Positions 26,101 through 39,914 of a stretch of 64,000 bases of DNA are shown in pieces. The translations under genes were made by a program, and so were the position numbers. Origin of the DNA: Bugula neritina (lineage: Eukaryota > Bryozoa > Gymnolaemata > Cheilostomatida > Bugulidae); the NCBI GenBank assembly GCA_964035545.1, contig OZ037765.1:19648698-19712697 (forward strand), in the 5' to 3' direction. How positions within the stretch are numbered: position 1 is the stretch's first letter; every line of letters starts with the position of its first letter. The notes under the pieces were generated by a model. It had not been told where the DNA came from, did no database searches, and saw nothing but the letters and a program-made list of their open reading frames with translations.

Positions 26101-29100
26101 TTCGTGAAACATCTTCATGTAAAAATCTCTTAGTTTTCAGTTTATGGAAATGATGGATCTACCCATGAGTGGTTGCTTATAAAATTTTCTTTTCAACTGT
26201 GTATAGCTGGATGCCTTCAGTAGATAAGGCTGTCACTTTTATTTACCAGAACCTTTGTTATAAAATTCTGTAGTAAAGCTGATAAAGCCTATGACCTACT
26301 TTTGCCACAGCGAATTGGTCAATGACCTCAGAAACTATGTGATAACATAACCACTAATGAGATTTAAATTTAGCATGAAAAGTTATTACAAAACTAATAA
26401 AAGTACTATTCTAAATATTATATGGTTTCAATAATTATAGGCATAGACAAAAACACAATTTTTAGTGCAATGATGATAACTGTCATATGAACTGTTAATT
26501 AGATGTTATATCGAAATTATGACAATAGCATGAGTGTTATCAAAGTTAAAATATAGTGGTTGCTTATACTTGCATGTGATGGCACAACAAATATATATAT
26601 TAGTTATAAAATGAAAAATTAAGAGATGCAGCATAAAATAATGATTGATATTAGTTACAACTAAAACTTTTATACTTGTGTAAGCTTATATTGTATGAAG
26701 TGTTAAAAATCAAGTTTTGCTTTTACCTGTAATAATTCATGCACCATTACAGTTAAAATCAAAAGTATGCTAAACGAATTGTTGCTAAAAATACATCATT
26801 TGCATATGGGTCAATTTACTTAATTTAGTATAAACTCGATATCTCTAGTTTTTAGTTAATTTTCACAATAGAACTGTTATTGTATATGGGTTTTTGCCCT
26901 AAATTAATAAATATTAACAAATACAACTAAATGAGTAAATTTTTTATGTTTCTTCGTAATCTACTAGTGAATTGGGATTTTCGGACCATAATGAAGAAAA
27001 CCATCACAGTCCACACATATCTATTTAGGTCATATGACAACGGCATTGCACTTTAATGTTCCAGCACTCTCTTCCAGCCTTTGTTCGCTATGCATAGGTA
27101 GAATCAGAACATAACATTACCTCATTTAGTAAATTTTCATAAATCTTGAGCCAACTTTAAGTTTGGTCCTAAATTGCTGATGTTTACTAAAAAAAGTAAA
27201 ATGACCTATATTGTGTTAGCTGGCTAAAAATATAATAGTGAATGGTACCCCTTCATGTACCGCATTTTTATGTTAGTTTAATTTTCTTATTTTTCCATCT
27301 TTTCTCACAGGGTGGTCTGAAGGCTGTTCTTTGGACAGACACTCTCCAGTTCCTCATCATGATAGTTGGATGTATAGTATTACTTATATTTGGAACAGTT
27401 AAAGCTGGTGGACCCAGTGAAGTTTGGAGGGTAAACAAGCTCAGTGGTAGACTGGATATACTAGAGTAAGTTACTTAATATACTGTAGGTTTGGCAGTGG
27501 TCTAGGCTAAATAAATTATATCTATATCAAATAACAATATCTATAACATGGAGTAAGGTATATAGCTCACTTTTCTCATTGTGTTGCTAATATATAATTA
27601 AAATAGTTGAATATTAATATATTACTTAATGCACCGCTGGCTTGCGAGCTGGCCGTTAACTATTACATCACAGGGACTACTGAGTTGTCTCAACACTACA
27701 CATCAGACATTGGTTTCATTGCTTTTGATTTTCTTGTGTTGTAATTGTATTATTCATGTTTTTTCCGTTTAAGATTTGTACCTTTTATAACAGACTTTAT
27801 TGCAAAAGCTAATACTACTTTTAAAAAGATGATTATTTATTATTTTGCATTTTTGAAAATGCTTATAGTATTTTATTTTATTATTCAATATTGCTAACAT
27901 AATAAAACATTAGTATTCAGTATTTTAATTTTTTTGAACTTTTTATTTTAAGGCCAAGTAAATTTTTGAGTTTTGATCCTCGGAGTCGTCACACCTTATG
28001 GACTCAAGTCTGTAATGCTATATTGATCTACATCAGCGCTTATGGAGCCTCACCAATTGCTATTCAGCGCATTTTGGCACTGAAGCCTGGACCTATTAAT
28101 ATCTTTCTGTAAGTATTTTGATATAAAAATATAATGTTTAGACATAGTAGAATAAATTAATATTCGCCATTACCATTTTGCATAATAAAGTTATCTATAG
28201 ATGTTTAATATACATTATATATAATGTGATGATGTTTTGAATTGTAATCAAAAACAATGTTTTTGGTGATTATAAAAAAAGTTTACGTAAATAAATCCTA
28301 AATGATTGACTAATATTTAAAAACACCTGGCATTGAGAAAAAAGCTGATCTTAACCATTCAAACAATTAAATAAGAAAGTTATTTAATTGCTACTTTTTT
28401 GATAATCATTTTCTCAACATCATATAAAAGTTAATTTGACATAATATGTTTAATAAAATTAAAATGATTAAAACTATTTCATTATATAATAGTAATAACT
28501 TTACATAGAATGTTATTCATTATTAGACATATCAATATTCGACTAATAAGTATTATGTTTTCAATACTGTAGATGCTTCACCACTGTGCTACTAATAACA
28601 TTCTCCTTTGAAATAATATGTGCAGCTATTGGCCTCGTAGCTTTTACATACTACAAAACATGTGATCCAGTTGCCAGTGGAGTTATCTTCTCTAAAGATC
28701 AGGTACACTTATTCTTTTAGGACTAATATTTTTGTAATAATTGTATTCTACATTTAACTTGTCATTCTTATTCAGAATAAGGGAGGGCATGTCAAATGAC
28801 ACTACATGTTTGCTGTGGTAGTAGAATTTGCTTAATGATACGCTTTCACATATTTATTAGTAATAGCTCCAAAAAGCTCATGTGAGTTTACAGTATCTAT
28901 CTCTTTCAGAACCCTTAATAGAAAAAGTTTGTTTTAAAGTTAAAGGTTAAAGATTTTTTAATGAAGCAATTATGACTGAATGCTTTTCTATTAACACCAC
29001 TGGCGTTTGAATTCAAACCACTGACCTGTATGGGTTTTACTAAAACAGCACTCTAATGGTTTAATGACTCAAGTAAACTTTTCATAGCTATTAATTTATA

Positions 29101-32100
29101 CGTAAAACAATGGCTATAGATAAATGAACACTTAACCCATACAAGCGCAACAGGCGAAAATTTTTCCTAAAGCGTTAATTTATTTATCTTCATTACGGGC
29201 CTTAGAAAGGGTTGAATAGTATAGATGAGCTATCCTTATAGTAATATTCCGTAATGCTAAAATTCCTAACAATATAAAATTATTTTTGCAATTTTCCATC
29301 AACAATTGTCATAAGGTAGCTAGTCTGCTGCATAAAACAACATATTTGAATGCATACTTTAAAAATTGCGATAATTCCATATTAGTCATTTATGTATATT
29401 GCATATATTGAAGTAAAGGGAGAAGATAACCCTTTATAAAATTTTATCAGGGAATCTGAACGCTATCTTTTTGTACAATTCACCTGCTGCAAATTAGCTC
29501 TTTTCAACATCTATTTAAATTTTTTTAAGGGTATAAATAAAGATATTTAAATGGAAAAACTGGTTTATAGTTCTTACGCATTATTTTGGTTGTGTGATAT
29601 CTATAAAATTAAAAGCATATTACATAAGGTTTCATCAACTAGTATGCTTTAAAATTGTGCAGCTCCTACTTGGATTCCATAAAAGCTAGTTGGTTTAACT
29701 ACAGCATTCAACTGCATTGCACTAATACTGTGGAAAAGTATACACTATCTTGAAAACTAGTGATTTACTGTTAAATCTACTGCAAAAAGTTGACAAGAAG
29801 TAATTTAGGATCTAGGCAGTCGAAAAAATTTACACTTAATTGTCACAATGATATAATTATAGTCAGATAATTTAATGTTTTAGATTCAGCCGCTGTTTAC
29901 TATGGAAATATTCCAAAACCTGCCAGGTTTATCTGGTCTCCTAATGTCTTCTGTGTTCAGCGCATCTCTTAGGTGAGTTACTATCACATTAAACTGGCTT
30001 TAAACATGTGGGGACAATCTCTTGGATTTGTCTACACTTTGCACACAATCAAGTTATGTGACTTGGTTTCACAATATAGTAAAGCAACTAACTAGAATGT
30101 AGTTTATGTGCCATTCTCCTTTTTTCTGTCCAAACATTTACATTCTAAAATGTTTTTTCAACTTAGTTTCAGTTACATGGAGTAAGAAATGATGGCAATG
30201 TTAATAAGAAGTTAGTTGATAGTAAATGTATTTCTCTATTCAAAGCCATAATAGTATATTAATCTTTTTAAATGGCTTTATTTTCTTGTTGAGACTGCAT
30301 CAACAAAACTAATACTGGTTGTGCTACAGATATTTCATGCAAAATTAACAATCATCACTACAAAATAAATATTCTTTTCAGCATTTCTTTACTAAATAGG
30401 TGGTCTAGTATAGCTACCTATTTTTTATAACTATATCATCATACTCAACACTGGTACTAAATACAGTTACTGTAACTGTAGCACAATTAGCTCTGGAATG
30501 AATGCAGGAGCTGCCATTATTCTACAAGAAGTTATCAAGCCACTGAAACCTAACATGTCTGACCGAAGAGCGGCAGTCATTTGTAAACTACTTTCCACTC
30601 TCACTGGAATTGTCTCAATTTTATTTGTCATTTTCTTGAGATTTTTTGGAAGTGGACTATTATCGGTAAGACAACTAAATATATGCATGTATTTATTTTC
30701 AAAAGAACTTTTTATTGGTAGAGCCTAGCATTAATAAGGGATTTAAACACAAATTAATTTGCAAAATAGATTTGAACATAATGTTTAAAAATCTTGAACA
30801 TAGAGTTTTCTTAGTGTGTCACGTTTTGAGTTTTTCAAGTAAGTACTAATAATTCGTAACATTTTTTGAGGAAAAAACCTTAACTTAAAAGAAAAATTAA
30901 TGTATGAGGTATAACTTTTCTTATAAATATTGATTTGTCTTGACAGTTGCCTGACACTTTTATTCATCTTTTTTTTAATTATAGCTTTTTGTGCATAAAA
31001 GTGTAATATTTCACGTGACAATACATTTAGCACAGTGGAAGTGTGCAATCTATAAAAGAATACTCCAAGTTATTAAAAAGATGACAACTTTGAACATTAG
31101 AATACGAACACTATTTTTATTTGTTCAACTTCTGTTAAATATATCCTGAATAAAAATTTGGGCAAAAGTAAAAGGCCTGAAATGTTTTAACTCGATCACC
31201 TAATTATTTAAATATACTGGTTATATATTTTACACATTTGTGTCAACTTAAAGCATTTCAGTTAGAGCCTAAAGGGATTGCAAGCGAAAATTGATCTATT
31301 TAGCAACTGTTTAATATAGTGTCCAAAACAGCAAATACTCTATTAATTAAAAAGAATATTTACAGAAACCTGCTTGTTTGTAGGTAACTTTAGCATTAAT
31401 TGGTATAGCAACAGGACCATCCGTAGCTGCTTTTACTGTTGGAATCTTCTTTCCATTTGTTGATGGTAGATGTGCTGTAATTGGAAACGTCATGGCAACA
31501 GGTATGTTGATTGCAGTTTAGATAGTCAGTTTAAGCAGTATAAGGGTTTCTGGCATACATAAAACTGCTTATGCGTGTGTGCGCGTGTGTTAATACCATT
31601 GCTATCTATTTTCATAGTCTTTACTACCTGGTTGAGTTTTGGTGGACTAGTCAACAAGCCATACGTGTATTCCTACCCTGTAACTACAGCTGGTTGTAAC
31701 ATCACTGATGAGAATTTACTTGCTAATATATCATCTCCTGTATATGACCCCAGTACATGGAACCCTCAGTCTCACTACAGGTATAATATCTATATTATTT
31801 TTAGCTTCAACAATTGTATACATTCATATATTTGTATTATATCTGATTATATGTTTAAATTCCATGCTACATGCTACATATGGAATATATAAAACTAGGA
31901 TCAACAAGGCACAGTAACATAGACTTATTTCTTTTACTTTGACTTATATTAGTACATACAATGTAAATATTTTATTCACTCTGTCAATATATATGTAGTC
32001 TTCAAAAATTATTGTAATGGTGTTTTATACTAATTAGCTACTAACTGCATGTTTACTATCAGCTCACCACATCACTAAACTGTGTGCCATTTAAAGTCTA

Positions 32101-33521
32101 ATTTAAAATCTATAACTCAAGAACTTGTTGAGTTATTTTGTATTTTATTATAAGCACTGCAGGTTCTCATTACACACCTAGTTTTATTCAACAAATATAA
32201 CTATGTTAGGTTTAAAATAAAATGTTGAATAAGCTGCTTTATATTATATTAAAATTTCTTTATCTATAGACTAATTGAATAGTTAGGTGTTCCTTAACTA
32301 TCCATGGGCTTTCAAAGTGTCATTTAATTGGCTATAATTTACCATACATTAAAGAATCTCTGTGCAACACACTTCATTTATGCAGTACTAAAATATTCTT
32401 ATATACCTATGTTAGTTTTCATTTGCATATTGTTTTAAGGTTGGATGCCTAAACAATTTTGTTTTATAATGAATTTTGTGCGAGTATGTACTGAAATTAT
32501 TTGGGATTGCTGATTGCCTCGAAATGAAATTTTCCGCTACTATAAAACTTATACTAATTATAGCTAACTTTCATTGCATGCTCATTGATATGGTTTGAAA
32601 GTTCAAAGTTTAAAGCTTCATTTCCAGGAGATCAGAAATCTCAAATCATTTCAGTACATACTCACACAAAGTTCATTATAAAACAAAATTTTTTAAGCAT
32701 CCAACCTTAAAACAGTATGCAAATGAAAAGTAACATATATAAGAATACTTTAGTACTGTATAAGTGAAGTGTGTCAGGGATTCTTTATGCTATCAATGAG
32801 CATATTTTAAATGCATTATGTTATAATCATCATTATTCTAATATGCTTTTATAGCACTTTTAACCAACTTACACACAGTAGAATATTGTAGTGCAAAATT
32901 GTAGCTAATGATATTGTTTGAATACTACATTTATAATGTTTTAAGTACATGAAACCGTAATGATATTCAAAATTATAGGACGCTAATTGCAATTGCATGT
33001 ATATATAAACATGATGACTTTTACAAAAACATACTTCAAAAAACACACTTCATTTGACAACCATAATTATTATCAGGCTTGAACTACTCAAAAGTTATTA
33101 TCACAGTTTCCCAAATGTAATTTTAGAGAAGGGGTGTCTGCTATGTATGACATATCTTATGCTTGGCTGACCACAGAAGGATTTCTACTTTCTATCATTA
33201 TTTCCTTAACCTCTAGTCTGATTTGTAAGTTTACACTATCTTCCAGACACTTAAGTTCAATGCTTAGAGCTTCAACTTAAAATTAAGTAAAAAAATTGTT
33301 ATTTTCTAAATTTATTCTTTTGAATATATATATATATTCTATTGCTTTATATTGTTAATTTCTAACATCTTGTGTTTTGTTTTGCAGTGAAGAACCGAAA
33401 TCTTGTTTCAAAGGATCTTTTAGTTTCTTGTGTTGCCAATATCTCATGCACCCCACAGCTTTTTAAAAAGTATATCGACTATGGAAAAGATGAAGATGAT
33501 AGAGAAAGCACTAAACTGTAA
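23155..33521 (+). CDS. SLC5A8-like: SLC5-family sodium:solute symporter, copy C (complete, 14 exons, 587 aa)
   Basis: Complete transporter model. Exons: 23155-23345, 23705-23864, 24182-24247, 25153-25204, 25888-25955, 27311-27465, 27953-28108, 28573-28702, 29884-29972, 30482-30665, 31384-31501, 31618-31780, 33127-33224, 33388-33521. Total 1764 nt, 587 residues. Visible features: YLVFSLSLVLSAAIGFYYAC (first helix, about residues 15-34), GGLKAVLWTDTLQ (about 180-192), SASLSTISSG (about 353-362, the serine-rich element that lines the second Na+ site in SLC5 proteins), and sequons N484-I-T and N493-I-S in an extracellular loop. The tail is basic then acidic (KKYIDYGKDEDDRE) and ends STKL, a possible class I PDZ ligand like the TRL end of human SMCT1. 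It has no exon 15; the stop lies in exon 14. By family the substrate is likely a monocarboxylate, but SLC5A6- or SLC5A5-like anions cannot be excluded. Intron 4 holds a SINE 25 bp before exon 5. Confidence 0.92.
25660..25864 (+). mobile_element. tRNA-derived SINE (family 1), intron 4 of copy C
   Basis: The tRNA-like head has GGGGTTAGAGCG as box A and GTTTGAAACCC as degenerate box B. It is followed by GGAAGAGCATCCAGTC, TTGCTCCTGTGCC, and an end near GCGACCATAAAC. Orthologous insertions occur at the same place in D, E and F, so it predates their duplication. Confidence 0.8.
27630..27690 (-). repeat. Degenerate tRNA-like SINE remnant (family 2), intron 6 of copy C
   Basis: On the minus strand it reads TCCCTGTGATGTAATAGTTAACGG followed by a GCTCGCAAGC anticodon-arm-like segment, shown here only in outline. 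It corresponds to the better preserved copy at 53508-53586 in E and to the residue after the exon 6 deletion in D. Confidence 0.5.
32347..32789. repeat. Long imperfect inverted repeat in intron 12 of copy C
   Basis: Left arm 32347-32531 and right arm 32617-32789 are imperfect reverse complements separated by about 85 bp. Matching parts include TTGTTTTATAATGAATTTTG against its complement and AGTACATACTC near the inner ends. It could fold into a long hairpin in the transcript. Copy E has the same structure at 58662-59104; D has only a single arm near 44250-44420. Confidence 0.8.
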
Positions 33522-34365
33522 AATATCTAATGTCCATGTTATTGATTATTACATACTATTTATGTTGTCTGAATGTCTATATATTTATACTTTATGTATA
33601 CTAATTTATTTGTCTTTCACCAATTTGCCAACTTTTAAAGGGGTTTGGGAGCATTGCGGGTAGCTGGTATAGCTGATAATTATCTTAATAATCAAAATTG
33701 CAACTGAATAACTTATTGAAAGACATTATACTTTCTCTTTATAATGAATTATCACTGTGTGGTAAAATGTGCTATAGTTTAATTTAGATACAACGAATAC
33801 ATCTCATCAGACGCATGTGTTGTTGATATACTCAAAATGAGGCCAGCAATAATACAGTAAAAAGCAAACATGAAAATACTTAAATGCCATTCAAGTTTAA
33901 TTTATTTATGTTTTATATACTTTATGAAAAATGCACATCTTTTAATACTGTTATATATAATGTCATTTGCCAGCCAACTTCGAAATTAGAGTACATTTAA
34001 TAATTGATATGTCCCAAATGGTGGGTATTGTGGTTTTATGCTAAACTGCAAAATAATCATATATAAAAACCTTTCCTGTTTCAACATTCAACATTAATTT
34101 ATTGTATTTTGCAAATCATGTCTTTAAATCAAATTAGTTTTCTATTTGGCAAGCTAGGAGTAAGTGAACATAACTTGCAAAGCATTATCAGAAGACTAAG
34201 TCCATTCTGATTGGCTAATCTCAACCTCAAACCTTATATTGAATAACTCATTTCTGTGGATGTCATGTTTCATTTGAAAACTGAAGCTAGAGAACAGATT
34301 TTGATTTATCATAAATTGATAGAAAAAAGTATTTAGGAGTAATTGTACAGCTTTAACACATAACC
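33522..34365. other. Short intergenic region C-D
   Basis: 844 bp. The first 570 bp resembles the sequence after D and E. At about 34100-34112 it jumps directly to the conserved upstream block of D. The same junction is present between E and F. Confidence 0.7.
34106..34365 (+). promoter_or_regulatory. Conserved upstream block of copy D (putative promoter)
   Basis: Shares the block seen before C, E and F, with an inverted CCAAT box (ATTGG at 34210-34214, 156 bp before the ATG) and a TTGCAAAGCA element. The upstream TGCTTTGCAA partner is lost at the intergenic junction. Confidence 0.35.
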
Positions 34366-36840
34366 ATGTCTATGATGAACACTGGGATATATTTCAAATG
34401 GCCAGACTACCTGGTGTTTAGCTTGTCTCTGGTATTATCAGCAGCCATAGGATTCTACTATGCCTGTACTGGAGGGAAACAGAAGACTACTAAAGAGTAT
34501 CTTCTGGCTGACAGAAACATGCATTGGCTTCCTGTTGCAATCAGTCTGGCAGTGAGGTGAATGATGAAATTCACTTGGTAGTTGTAACTATGAAGTAATA
34601 ATTCTAATTTATTTTCCCTCCGTTCAGAATGCATGCAAATTTTGCTGAAGAAACATCATGTTAACGGATGTTTTGTGCATCATTTCTTTGATTTACTTTA
34701 GTTTTCTGTAGTTTAAAAGAGTATTATAAATTAATGAAAAGCATAGAAGAAAAATTGGATTTATTACTGCAAAACAATGAAATAATTATTGTTGTATTCC
34801 ATTCCGCTAAATGTTATGCAAATCAATTTATCGCCTCTAAGTTTGTAAATTTATTAATCAGTTATAAATATCCAAAAAAGTTTTGATAAAGCTTGTTGTC
34901 CATGAATATTGAATCACATGTTTTTATTTTGCAGTTTCACATCTTCTGGCATTCTAATTGGTCTTCCAGCTGAGATATACACATTTGGTACAATATACAT
35001 GTTCACTTTGGTTGGCAGACCAATAGCTGCTGTTTTATCTGCTAAACTGTTTATCCCAGTGTTTAAACAAATTGGTTCTATCAGCCTGTACCAGGTAATT
35101 TTAACAATAATTTATTATAAGCAATAATAAATTTTTGTCATTGTGTTTAAGTTCTCTTCAAGCATTTTTCTATAACATAAAAATGATAATCCATTAAAGT
35201 GTAAGTGAACTTATTGGCTTTAGAAATATAGAAATTGTTAGTGTGTATTGTTTTAATATTTGCTACTACAAGCACTACACAACACTACTTATGTATATCA
35301 TCATAACCATTAACCTTCTCTTCAATGGCATGACAAATTGTTTAGTTTGAACATTACACTATTGTATTCTGAAGCTATGTGTAATAACTCACAATATATT
35401 TTTTTGTTATCTAGTATATTCATAAAAGATTTGGCAGACTCTTGAGTATTATTCTGCTAGTAGAGGGATTCTTTTTATCGGTGAGTCATTCGAATATTCA
35501 AGTTTGTGTTTGCTCACTTTCAATGCAACAAAACTAGTTACTCACCTACTCATTGAGTTTTTGATTATAAAAAGCTAATAGGAATTATCATCACAAAGCA
35601 AAAACTGTTAAAATTATGCATTTTCAAATTTTCAAGTTTCAAATTCTACTGCTGGTGCTATAACTATGATTTTCTCAAACTAATATCTTGTTTTGTGATT
35701 CATACTGCATTTATTTTATGTTCTTCAAAAGTATGTTATATAATTTTATTAAGGCTGTCATAGTGCACAGAAATAACACAGCTCACAAAGAAAAATTATA
35801 AATCAATTATTGATTTGAATACTGTAAACTAATGTAAAATTAATAAAAAAAAACTTCAATAATTGCCGTGACTGTTGAATGTTCTTATACTTTGAATAGG
35901 TGTCACAACTATTTATTAAAGCTAAGTTGGCTATTTTAATAATTTTTTTAGCAATAAATATAGTTAGGCAAGTTGTTTAAAGCTTTCAGCCTGTCCTGAT
36001 GACTTTAGGTAACTCAAATCATTAATATAATATGTGCTAAAAACCACTTTTTAATAACAGATAACTTATAGGAAACTTAGACAACAGTAATTGAATGAAT
36101 ATGCTTTGATTAAAAAGTGGATTACTTTTTCAACTGAAAATAGATCTTTATAAATTAAGATATTTCTGTTTCCCAGCATAAATACAAGAATTTGATTTGA
36201 CTGCTGAAATTATATCATAAGCATATTGTACAGTTAGTAGGTTGCTACTAAACTATGGTATAAAAAGATAATCACCATGCAAAGCATATGTATTACTAGC
36301 ATATAAGAAACACCAACTGTAAGATTTAGAAAAAGCTACTTTCACTTTTGCAGATGCTGTTTGGAGCACTAATAATTTATGGACCAGCATTAGCTATGTC
36401 AGGAGGTGAGCTATAGTGTGGTAAAACAAATGTATTTGAACATATGTCAAAAACCACGGAGGTACAAATTTTATTAGCTGTGCTGTTTAAAGTAAATGAT
36501 CTACAAAATTAGCTGTATAATTTCTTGTAAGCGATAGCAAAAAATACTTGCTTATTCCTTACGTACCAGTATCATTTGGTGTATTAATTTGATGGTAGCA
36601 CTTTTGTATGATGTTTTGCAAATCTCTTATCTTGATATATAAAACTTTAATCACCTTTTCGTAATAATGCAGGTACTGAAATATAAGCTATATGTTGCCA
36701 ACAACCATACCCTAGCAACACCCTTTGTTTCACTGGTTAATAGTGTCTTATAGTGAGTAGGCAGCGCTGAGTACTTACTTACTTTGTAAGTAGTGTAGAG
36801 ATCAAGCAAACCATCTCATGATTCAAGAATTAGTAGGAGA

Positions 36841-37050
36841 GCAGCCGTGGTCTAGAGGTTAGAGGCTTTGGCTTAGTAAACACAAAGTCACTTGTTCAGA
36901 CCCCAGTAAAGGCCGTTGATGATGTTAGGAAGAGTATCAAGTCATAATTGCTCCTGTGCCATATATGAATAAGTCTTTAGCCCAATTTAATAAAACCCTT
37001 TCCATAAAAGGTTTTCTCACAGGGATGGCGACCATAAACTTCAGTGAGTT
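36841..37050 (+). mobile_element. tRNA-derived SINE (family 1), intron 4 of copy D
   Basis: Orthologous to the copies in introns 4 of C, E and F. Head GCAGCCGTGGTCTAGAGGTT, degenerate box B, GGAAGAGTATCAAGTC core, and 3' end near exon 5. Confidence 0.8.
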
Positions 37051-38332
37051 TTTAGTAGTAATTTTAATACTTTTTAGTAACTGGTTTGAACCTCTGGGTT
37101 GCTGTATGTTCCGTAGGACTGATTGCAATGCTGTACACAGTCTTGGTAAGTAGTATTCTATTATTTTCTAAACATATTGTATGACAATTCCAAAGACATT
37201 ATGTAACTAATTTTAATTTATTCATGGCAATGCTAACATAGTTCTTAGGATTTAACTGGTTGCCAAAAGGTCTATAAGAAATATATCTTCAAGTAAAAAT
37301 CTCTTGATTTTCAGTTTATGAAAGAATGATGGATCTACCTATGAGTGGTTGCTTAAAAAGAAGCCTTCTATAAAAAAAAACGTTCTTTTCAACTGTATAA
37401 CCGGTTGGCCTCAGTATATAATGCTGTCACCTTTATTCACCAAAATCCTTGTTATGAAATTCTGTAGTAAAGCTGATAAAGCTTATGACCTACTTTTGGC
37501 ACAGCGAATTGGTCAATGACCTCAGAAACTATGTGATAACATAACCACAAACAAGATTTAAGATTAGTATAAAAAGCTGTTACAAAACTAATAAAAATGC
37601 TATTATAAGTATCAAATAACATCGATAATAATAAGCATAGACAGAATATAATTTTTAGTGCATGCAATAATGATAACTAGCTGTCATGAACTGTTAAATA
37701 GATGCTATATCGTTATCACAAGAGCATGAGTGTTATCAAAGTTACAATATAGTGATTATTACTTGTATGTGATGGCACAACAAATATGTATATTAGTTTC
37801 AAAATCAGCAATTAAGAGGTGCAGCAGAAATTAATGATAGATTTTGTAGATTAAACACTTTTAGTTACAACTGAAACTTTTATGCTTGTGTAAGCTTATA
37901 TATTATAAGAAGTGCTAAAAATAAAGTTTCACTTTTAACTGTAATAATGCATGCATCATTACAGCTCAAATTTTTGCTGAAAATATATCGTTTGCCAATA
38001 GGTCATTTTACTTAATTTAGTACAAACTTGATATCTCTAGTTTTTAGCTATTTCTCACAATGTAGCTGCTATAATTGTATGGGTTTTTGCAGTAAACTTA
38101 TAAAATATTAACAAATACAACTAAATAAGCAAGGATGCTTTTAATTTGGCCTGATTTTCTATGTTTCTTCCTAACCTACTAGTGAATTGGGATTATAAGA
38201 CCATGATAAAAAACCATCACAGTCCACACATATCTATTTAGCTCATACGACAGTTGCATTGCCCTTTAATTTTCCAGCACTCCCTTTCAGCCTTTGTTAG
38301 CTATGCATAGTTAGAATTAGCACATGAATTGC

Positions 38333-38335
<3 letters not shown>

Positions 38336-38363
<28 letters not shown>
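38336..38363. repeat. (TA)n at the exon 6 deletion breakpoint of copy D
   Basis: About 14 AT units join sequence matching C 27127 (GCCTCAT) to sequence matching C 27665 (CACAGGGACTACTGAG). It marks the deletion that removed exon 6. Confidence 0.9.
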
Positions 38364-38366
<3 letters not shown>

Positions 38367-39914
38367 AGGGACTACTGAGTTGTCTCAACACTACACATCA
38401 GACATTGGTTTCATTGCTTTTATTTTTCTTGTGTTGTAATTGTATTATTCATGTTTTTTCGTTTAAAATTTGTACCTTTTAGAACAGATTTTAATGCAAA
38501 AGCTAATACTACTTTTAAAAAGATGATTATTTATTATTTTGCTTTTTTGAAAATGCTCACAGTATTTTATTTTATTATTCAATATTGCTAACATAATAAA
38601 ACATTAGTATTCAGTATTTTAATTTTTTTGAACTTTCTATTTTAAGGCCAACTAAATTTTTGAGTTTTGATCCTCGGAGTCGTCACACCTTATGGACTCA
38701 AATCTGTAATGCTATATTGATCTACATCAGTGCTTATGGAGCCTCACCAGTTGCTATTCAGCGCATTTTGGCATTGAAACCTGGACCTATTAATATCTTT
38801 CTGTAAGTATTTTGATATAAAAATATAATGTTTAGACATAGTAGAATAAATTAATATCCTCCTTTACCATTATGCTTAATAAAATTATATATAGATGTTT
38901 AATATATATCATATATAATGTGATGATGTTTTGAATTGTAATCAAAAACAATGTTTAGAAAGTATAAAACAACGTTTTTCGTGATTATATAAAAAAGTTT
39001 ACGTAAATAAATCCTAAACGATTGACTAATATTTAAAAACACCTGGCATTGATTTGAGAAAAAAACCTGATCTTAACCATTCAAACAATTAAATAAAAAA
39101 GTTATCTAATTGCTACTTTTTTGATAATCGTTTTCTCAACATCATATAAAAGTTAATTTGACACAATATGTTTAATAAAACAAAAATGATTAAAGCTTTT
39201 TTATTATATAATAGTAATAACTTTACATTAGACATATTATTATTCGACTAATAAGTATTATGTTTTCAATACTGTAGATGCTTCACCACTGTGCTACTAA
39301 TAACATTCTCTTTTCAAATAATATGTGCAGCTATTGGTCTCGTAGCTTTTACATACTACAAAACATGCGATCCAGTTGCCAGTGGAGTTATCTTCTCTAA
39401 AGATCAGGTACACTTATTCTTTTAGGATTACTATTTTTGTAATAATTGTATTCTACACTTAATTTGTCATTCTTATTCAGAAAAGGAGAGGCATGCCAAG
39501 TGACACTACATGTTTGCTGTGGTAGTAGAATTTGCTTAATGACACAATTTCACATATTTATTAGTAATAGCTCCTAAAAACTCATGTGAGTTTACAATAA
39601 CTATCTCTTTGAGAACCCTTAATAGAAAAAGTTTTTTATTCAAATTAAAGGTTAAAGATGTTTCTAATGAAGCAATTATGACTGAATGATTTTCTTAACA
39701 TCATCGTTGTTTGGACTCAAACCACTGACCTGGTATTTATTAAGACAGCACTCTAATGGTTTAAAAACTCAAATTAACTTTTCATGGCTATTAATTTATA
39801 CGTAAATTAATGGCTACAAATAAATGAATATACTTAACCCATACAAAAGCAATTTTTTTCTGGAACATCAATTTATGTATCTTTGTTACGGACCTTAGAA
39901 AAGGTTGAATAGTA

